Source of the DNA: an uncultured Ruminococcus sp.
GTDB taxonomy: Bacteria; Bacillota; Clostridia; Oscillospirales; Ruminococcaceae
Length of the DNA: 64,000 bases
Direction: 5' to 3'
Assembly: GCA_946413815.1 (NCBI GenBank)
Contig: CAMKMD010000003.1
Location: 48,864-112,863 of the forward strand
Position 1 is the stretch's first letter. Every line of letters begins with the position of its first letter. The notes beneath the pieces were generated by a model. That model was not told where the DNA came from. It ran no database searches and saw nothing but the letters and a program-made list of their open reading frames with translations. Both the position numbers and the translations under genes were made by a program. This document shows, piece by piece, positions 60,055 to 64,000 of the stretch.

Positions 60055-60141
60055 GGGTAAGTGCGCCGAATTGGTGAAGGCAGCGGACTGTAAATCCGTG
60101 ACATAGAAACGTTGTAGGTTCGAGTCCTACCTTACCCACCA
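60055..60141 (+). tRNA. tRNA-Tyr (GTA)
   Basis: Acceptor GGGTAAG / CTTACCC with encoded CCA; anticodon stem GCGGA / TCCGT, loop CTGTAAA (anticodon GTA); a long variable arm (GACATAGAAACGT region) as expected for tyrosine; T arm GTAGG-TTCGAGT-CCTAC. Confidence 0.92.
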
Positions 60142-60256
60142 AGCAGGGAGCCCCTGCGGGCGGCCACGCTGCCGCTCGCAGGCTCGCTCACTCCGTACAA
60201 AAGTGACAGTCTGCTTTCGCTTACGGAAGTTTATTCAGTTTGCATCTATTATATAA

Positions 60257-60351
60257 GGTCGCATAAGCCTAACCGGTAAGGCAGCAGTTTGCTAAACTGT
60301 GAGTAATCGGGAAATCCTGATGTCTGAGTTCGAGTCTCAGTGCGGCCGCCA
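60257..60351 (+). tRNA. tRNA-Ser (GCT)
   Basis: Acceptor GGTCGCA / TGCGGCC, discriminator G and encoded CCA; anticodon stem GCAGT / ACTGT, loop TTGCTAA (anticodon GCT); long variable arm with a stem (AATCGGG, CCTGAT) as in serine tRNAs; T arm CTGAG-TTCGAGT-CTCAG. Confidence 0.92.
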
Positions 60352-60445
60352 CATATAATTGAACTGTTGTAAAAAACGCAGCAGTTCACACTTAAACGCA
60401 TTATCACAAATTTTGCGATAACTGAAAACAGCTCTTTTCAGCTGA

Positions 60446-60474
60446 TTGACCTTTCCGTTCCGGTGTGGTATAAT
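60446..60474 (+). promoter_or_regulatory. Promoter of the 137-residue gene
   Basis: TTGACC, exactly 17 bp, TATAAT, 37 bp before the ATG at 60512. Confidence 0.85.
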
Positions 60475-60511
60475 TATCCTATAAATCTGCTTCGCATGGG
60501 AGTGATACGAT

Positions 60512-60925
60512 ATGGCAGTCTACAGTGTTTTGAAATTTGAAGATTTTTTTCAACCTCAAAAAGATGAGGAATATACAATAATTACATTTTTCGATAATAT
60601 GATTAGAAGAGATTTTCTTTATATCTTACGTCTGATGGCAGACGGAAAAGGATGTATGCTCTGTGATTCTGTGGGTTACGATCTTCCTGATGAAGATGAT
60701 GAAGAGAATGAGTTAAAGGACTGCATTGAAGTTTGGGAGGATTGTGGGGGTGATATAAATAGCTGTTGTCTCAGCTACACGCAGTTTATTGAACTCCTGG
60801 AAATTGCCGGCAGGATATGGCTGAATAATAATATGATAAAGAATCACTGCAGAGCCATCAACAAATTTGACGAAGAAACCATTAATCTGTTCCTGAATTC
60901 AATAAAAAAACGGTATCTGGGCTGA
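60512..60925 (+). CDS. Hypothetical acidic protein
   Basis: 137 residues, no recognised family. Acidic middle (GYDLPDEDDEENELKDCIEV) with several Cys residues (CMLCDS; SCCLSY) and an amphipathic C-terminus. Size and acidity recall immunity proteins, but that is only an impression. A weak ATGGGAGTGAT ribosome site precedes the ATG. It has its own good promoter. Confidence 0.6.
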   Translation: MAVYSVLKFEDFFQPQKDEEYTIITFFDNMIRRDFLYILRLMADGKGCMLCDSVGYDLPDEDDEENELKDCIEVWEDCGGDINSCCLSYTQFIELLEIAGRIWLNNNMIKNHCRAINKFDEETINLFLNSIKKRYLG

Positions 60926-61002
60926 GAGATCGCAGTGCGCAGTCTGCCTTCATCGGCAGTCAGTCTGTGGGCATTATAACCATCACCAACTTTCGTGCTT
61001 AT

Positions 61003-61031
61003 ATTATACCTGAAATAAGCACAATAGTCAA
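61003..61031 (-). promoter_or_regulatory. Orphan minus-strand promoter pointing into the 137-residue gene
   Basis: On the minus strand: TTGACT, exactly 17 bp, TATAAT. No ORF with a ribosome site follows; the transcript would run antisense to the 3' end of the gene at 60512-60925. Confidence 0.5.
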
Positions 61032-61301
61032 AGCCGGTTTTTACTATTTGTAAAACGCCAATTTTGTTTTTTATCAAACATGACGAACTATGATTTTTGC
61101 ATCGCAGGAAAGACACGCTGAAACAAAATCTTGTTCTTTATTTGTTCTTTATTGGTGCAAAAAAGTAGGAAAAAACGGAAAAATTCAGTTTTTTCTGAAT
61201 TGCTCTGAAACGCCGTAATTTCGGCATTTTCTCAATGTTGCGACAAGCTTCGAAAAGCCGCTGGGGACTTTCAATTCCCGTACGGGTCACTATTTAGCAA
61301 C
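61032..61301. other. AT-rich intergenic stretch without a gene
   Basis: Homopolymer-rich sequence with weak hairpins (GCCG-TAATTT-CGGC followed by ATTTT at about 61215; AATTCAG-TTTTTT-CTGAATT at about 61185). At 61262-61300 a segment (GGGGACTTTCAATTCCCGT, then CGGGTCACTATTTAGCAACC) has the look of a mobile-element end. No coding sequence is seen. Confidence 0.4.
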
Positions 61302-61338
61302 CCCACAGATGGCTTAAAATAGCCATCTGTGGGTTTTT
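61302..61338 (+). terminator. Strong Rho-independent terminator
   Basis: A 13-bp stem CCCACAGATGGCT / AGCCATCTGTGGG with a 6-nt loop and T5. There is no obvious upstream gene in the last 300 bp, so it may belong to a mobile-element end. Confidence 0.85.
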
Positions 61339-61395
61339 CTGGAATTGTCAAGAAATGTGCAGTCGGAGAATACCCAAAATCTTGGAAGGTAGGAG

Positions 61396-62214
61396 TCAGG
61401 CGGCGTGATGAGCCGCCTCGGTTGAAGTTCTTAGTACCACAGGTGGGAGACCACCTTCATTGAAACTGTTGATCCTCTGGGTGTTGTAGTAGCCGAAGAT
61501 GTATCGGAAGATTACTGTCTTGACCTCTTCACGCTTCATTCTGTAGGTCGGGATCTGATACAGCTTTTCTTTTTTCAGTGTGGCAAAGAAGCTCTCCATG
61601 CGAGCGTTGTCATGGCAGTGAGCGGTACCGCTGAGGCTCTGGATGAGCCCGCTTGTAACAAGCTCCCTGCGGAATGCATAGCTTGTGTACTGGCATCCAC
61701 GGTCGCTGTGAAGGACCGTTCCTTCAAGCCGTCCGTCCTTCTGTCGAAGCTGTCTGACGGTGTCTATGCAGAGTTCCTTCTTCATATTATCACGCATTTC
61801 AAGTGCGACGATCTCACCGTTGAAGCAGTCGAGGATCGGCGATACATAGAGCTTTCCGTCAGCACACTGGACCTCGGTGATATCAGTAAGCAGCTTCTTC
61901 AGCGGCTTGTCTGCACTGAAATTTCTTTTGATCAGATTCTCTCTGTTCTGGGTTTCAGTATCAGCCTTTGTGATACCGTGAGGTCTTCGGTGCCTGTGGA
62001 TAAGCCCGGCTTCGCTCATAGTGCGGTATACCGTCCTGAGGCTTACATGAGTGCCACGCTGTGCAAGAGCTGCCTGCATCCTTCTGACACCGTAATTCTT
62101 GTTGTCAGGATGCTCTGATAGTATTCCTTGTATTTTGACCAGAAGAAGCTGCCTTGCACCTATCTTGCCCTGATTCCTGAGCCAGCGATAATATCCTGAT
62201 TCGCTGATTTTCAA
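61396..62214 (-). CDS. IS3-family transposase OrfB (DDE integrase core)
   Basis: About 272 residues from an internal TTG. The frame stays open upstream to about 62308 (RPEEVKTSERHLFVNEFRNK), so the natural product is an OrfAB fusion of about 390 residues made by -1 frameshifting. The HTH_21 part (VRRMQAALAQRGTHVSLRTV) precedes the rve core with the catalytic triad: Asp in LLTDITEVQ, Asp in VLHSDRGCQY, Glu in ARMESFFATLKKE. The C-terminus YYNTQRINSFNEGGLPP is typical of IS150-type elements. Intact, so probably active. Confidence 0.93.
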   Translation of the reverse strand: MKISESGYYRWLRNQGKIGARQLLLVKIQGILSEHPDNKNYGVRRMQAALAQRGTHVSLRTVYRTMSEAGLIHRHRRPHGITKADTETQNRENLIKRNFSADKPLKKLLTDITEVQCADGKLYVSPILDCFNGEIVALEMRDNMKKELCIDTVRQLRQKDGRLEGTVLHSDRGCQYTSYAFRRELVTSGLIQSLSGTAHCHDNARMESFFATLKKEKLYQIPTYRMKREEVKTVIFRYIFGYYNTQRINSFNEGGLPPVVLRTSTEAAHHAA

Positions 62215-62285
62215 AAATCTGCATATTGCTTTCGCTCCGTACTTGTTACGGAACTCATTGACGAACAGGTGACGTTCGCTTGTCT

Positions 62286-62561
62286 TTACTTCTTCCGGTC
62301 TTTTGCGAAAAAACCGAGTGCATCCTTGAGAATGTCATTCGCTTTGCGAAGCTCGGCATTTTCACGCTCGAGCTCAAGATTACGCTGTTTAAGCTCTTCA
62401 TCAGTCATCTGATATTTCTTAGCTTTGGCAGCGGCATTTCGCTTTGTACGCCAGTCTGAGAGTATGTAATACTGGATACCTAGCTGCTGAGCAGCCTTTT
62501 TCAGCCCGATCTCATCTGAGAGATTTAACGCTTCTTCTTTGAATTCTTTACTGTACTTCAT
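62286..62561 (-). CDS. IS3-family transposase OrfA (helix-turn-helix)
   Basis: 91 residues. MKYSKEFKEEALNLSDEIGL followed by QLGIQYYILSDWRTK is the HTH_Tnp_1 domain that binds the ends. The C-terminus is a leucine-zipper coiled coil (ELKQRNLELERENAELRKAN). A slippery T_TTT_TTC lies at 62307-62313 near the end of the gene, and the OrfB frame is -1 relative to it. GGAAAGGGAAAACGACT is the ribosome site. Confidence 0.93.
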   Translation of the reverse strand: MKYSKEFKEEALNLSDEIGLKKAAQQLGIQYYILSDWRTKRNAAAKAKKYQMTDEELKQRNLELERENAELRKANDILKDALGFFAKDRKK

Positions 62562-62639
62562 AGTCGTTTTCCCTTTCCGGTTTTATTATTTATATTCTAC
62601 CAGATTTTGGGGTGTTTGTCGACTGCTCTTTTAGTATAA

Positions 62640-63011
62640 CACTTCACAGCTCCGCCGACGTTTATGGAGAATGAACCTGAGATCATCTCGGATTCGTCTC
62701 TTGGCAGCTTCATTGTCAAGACTATGAAGTCAGAGGATATCGTCGAAGCGGGCGAACAGGAGGCGGAAGTTCAATACAGCGGTGATTATGGTATCGAAGA
62801 CATGAAGCGAACCGTTCTGTTTGCGGAGCTTGAAAAGCATTTACCCGACCTGATCGGTGAGACACCTCTTGACATTACCCATAAGATCTACGAAGCCACA
62901 AGAGTGACTGCTACCATGAAGGAAATGGAGAATTTCTGCAATCGGTATGTCAAGACCTTGCGACTCAAAGTAAACTCCGAGGGAAAGTTTGAAATCGAAA
63001 TACAGAAATAA
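62640..63011 (+). pseudogene. 3' fragment of an unknown gene beside the IS
   Basis: The frame is open from just past the IS end (62640) and reads FTAPPTFMENEPEIISDSSL, then VKTMKSEDIVEAGEQEAEVQ and a Lys/Glu-rich end. An ATG at 62664 exists but lacks a ribosome site, so this is better read as the C-terminal part of a gene cut by the IS. Protein-like but family not recognised; likely from a conjugative or integrative element. A terminator follows. Confidence 0.55.
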
Positions 63012-63017
63012 CAGAAA

Positions 63018-63049
63018 CGGTCAGCCTTTGCGAGAGGTTGACCGCTTTT
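63018..63049. terminator. Terminator between convergent reading frames
   Basis: A 10-bp stem CGGTCAGCCT / AGGTTGACCG (one G-T pair) with a 7-nt loop and CTTTTG. Confidence 0.8.
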
Positions 63050-63050
63050 G

Positions 63051-63461
63051 TTATTTCTCAATAAAGTTCATTTCAATCATATCTTTCACCGCTATCCGCA
63101 CACCGTCCGTAAACACAAGCTCCTGAGAATAGCTGTCATATATTCGTACTACACCGACCTTATCCACATACTTGCCGCCCGACTTTTTCTCATCTGGTAC
63201 GAAGTAGGTCACGCTGATCTCCGGCTGTTTGTCCAGGCTGTCAAGCAGACGGTTCAGATTAGCGTTCAGCTCAGACATCTCGTCCTCCGTCAGTACAGCT
63301 CTGCTGTCAGTCAGCCTTGCAGTCTCGGCAACTGCATCGTCATAGCCTACAAGTGCCGCAAATGGGCTAAACTGAGCTGCCCTGTCGTGCATTGACATAG
63401 GGTGCAGATCGTCATACTGCGGACGGGTGAGGTGCTTTATATCATCGTAGTTATCAGGCAT
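63051..63461 (-). CDS. YolD-like mobile-element protein
   Basis: 136 residues. MSMHDRAAQFSPFAALVGYD and VAETARLTDSRAVLTEDEMS match the YolD-like proteins found in clostridial integrative elements next to a Y-family (UmuC-like) polymerase gene. The polymerase is not in the window (it could lie beyond the right edge, but a GNAT gene intervenes). The C-terminus (YFVPDEKKSGGKYVDKVGVV) has the usual beta domain. Probably a regulator of translesion synthesis (family inference). Confidence 0.8.
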   Translation of the reverse strand: MPDNYDDIKHLTRPQYDDLHPMSMHDRAAQFSPFAALVGYDDAVAETARLTDSRAVLTEDEMSELNANLNRLLDSLDKQPEISVTYFVPDEKKSGGKYVDKVGVVRIYDSYSQELVFTDGVRIAVKDMIEMNFIEK

Positions 63462-63473
63462 AGTGGGTTCACC

Positions 63474-63926
63474 TCATAATTTGTACTGCATGAAATTATT
63501 GTTATGTGTAAAGCCGAATGCCGTGTACAGCTTGACACCTATATCAGATGCTGTGATCTGAACTGTTCCACAGCCGTAGTTTCTTGCTTCATCTACCACA
63601 CGCTTCAAAAGCTCACTTGCAATGCCTTTGCGTCGATATTCCTTGTCCGTGAACATACTGGACAAAAGTCCGATCTTACCGCTGGGACAGCCGAAATACG
63701 GTGGCTTTTCTACGAAAGACATTCCGCTTGTGCCGATGATCATATCACCGTCAAGAGCAAGCCAAGCCACAAAAGAACCGTCAGCCATGTGCTGTGTGTA
63801 ATAATCATTCAACGCAGGATATAGGTCAATATCCTCTTTTGCGCCTTCCTCACGAAGCTGGTTGATTCTCATTTTTATAAATGTGTCAAGCTCATTATCG
63901 GTCAATCTTTTATATTCTATTTCCAT
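63474..63926 (-). CDS. GNAT-family N-acetyltransferase
   Basis: 150 residues. The acetyl-CoA loop is LSSMFTDKEYRRKGIASELL with RRKGIA, preceded by DGDMIIGTSGMSFVEKPPYF and followed by ARNYGCGTVQITASDIGVKL and YTAFGF. A standard single-domain GNAT; substrate unknown. It starts 74 bp from the window edge and ends 12 bp before the YolD-like gene, so both are probably one operon. Confidence 0.88.
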   Translation of the reverse strand: MEIEYKRLTDNELDTFIKMRINQLREEGAKEDIDLYPALNDYYTQHMADGSFVAWLALDGDMIIGTSGMSFVEKPPYFGCPSGKIGLLSSMFTDKEYRRKGIASELLKRVVDEARNYGCGTVQITASDIGVKLYTAFGFTHNNNFMQYKL

Positions 63927-64000
63927 AATATACTCCTAAATTTTATCTCAAGCCTTATGCCCGCCTATCTGCCGGTTACGTTCCTTCGCCGTAGCTCCCT

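Larger units (their letters stand above)
61356..62629 (-). mobile_element. IS3-family insertion sequence
   Basis: About 1.27 kb with two overlapping ORFs in the IS3 order, read leftward. Imperfect inverted repeats at the ends: the left (TGTGCAGTCGGAGAATACCC, continuing AAAATCT) and the right in inverse (AGAGCAGTCGACAAACACCC, continuing CAAAATCT). Ends are uncertain by a few bases and no clear target duplication was found. The element interrupts or abuts the gene fragment at 62640-63011. Confidence 0.85.

Noticed and set aside
1..64000. A scaffoldin or cohesin gene to pair with the dockerins
   Set aside because: No cohesin-like repeat or long Pro/Thr-linked multi-module protein is encoded in the window.

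Overview
The window looks like chromosome from a cellulosome-forming Ruminococcus-type bacterium (Oscillospiraceae, Clostridia). The basis is eight secreted proteins with dockerin modules (an expansin, a GH141-like beta-helix enzyme with CBM6, a GH2 beta-galactosidase, a GH9 cellulase and four repeat or LRR proteins), Gram-positive Shine-Dalgarno sites, TTGACA/TATAAT promoters, and purine genes in a clostridial arrangement. The species cannot be fixed from sequence alone, and no cohesin or scaffoldin is present.

Layout. 1-14160: one long co-directional run with the purine genes purM, purN, a PurO-type IMP cyclohydrolase, a stand-alone AICAR transformylase and purD. Small membrane proteins, zinc-ribbon proteins, lipoproteins, a HAD protein, an SDR and a secreted expansin are interleaved among them, and the run ends at a strong terminator. 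14161-22300: a 180-bp inverted-repeat element, then two large dockerin enzymes and a MITE-like element flanked by two copies of a terminator hairpin. 22301-25380: a GHKL/LytTR (AgrC/AgrA-type) two-component system, divergent from a tiny transcription unit for an 11-residue peptide and then a roughly 500-nt apparent noncoding RNA. 25411-35560: two paralogous LRR-transglutaminase-dockerin proteins, a G1P-dehydrogenase/HAD pair on the minus strand, a GH9 cellulase and a second MITE copy. 35594-38775: a methyltransferase, a strikingly AT-rich gene joining an integrase-like N-terminus, a zinc ribbon and a DUF3883 nuclease-like domain, and an AraC regulator.

38920-44277: a tight five-gene operon (DgkA-like kinase, CarS-like cytidylyltransferase, UbiA prenyltransferase, PEP-synthase-like phosphotransferase, GNAT acyltransferase) that reads as a pathway for an unusual, possibly archaeal-type or isoprenoid lipid. 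44291-53852: an OB-fold protein, CorA, a 2-hydroxyacyl-CoA-dehydratase-like protein, and two BspA-like dockerin proteins separated by terminators and a 22-bp tandem repeat. 54035-64000 is an accessory zone: a short signal-peptide-like ORF, a rhodanese lipoprotein, a PLD-helicase-DUF3427 protein with a NUDIX partner, a 41-residue ORF, four tRNA-like genes (two with Leu anticodons but a short variable loop), an XRE regulator, an IS3-family element and remnants of a mobile element.

Best candidates for undescribed biology: (1) the two-component system / 11-aa peptide / large RNA circuit, whose two new promoters share GTCAAG exactly 13 bp upstream of the start of the -35 box; (2) the UbiA-CarS-DgkA-PEP-synthase-like-GNAT lipid cluster, with a G1P dehydrogenase nearby; (3) the AT-rich DUF3883 gene as a possible single-gene defence system. 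All functional claims come from reading the sequence; no database or folding program was run.
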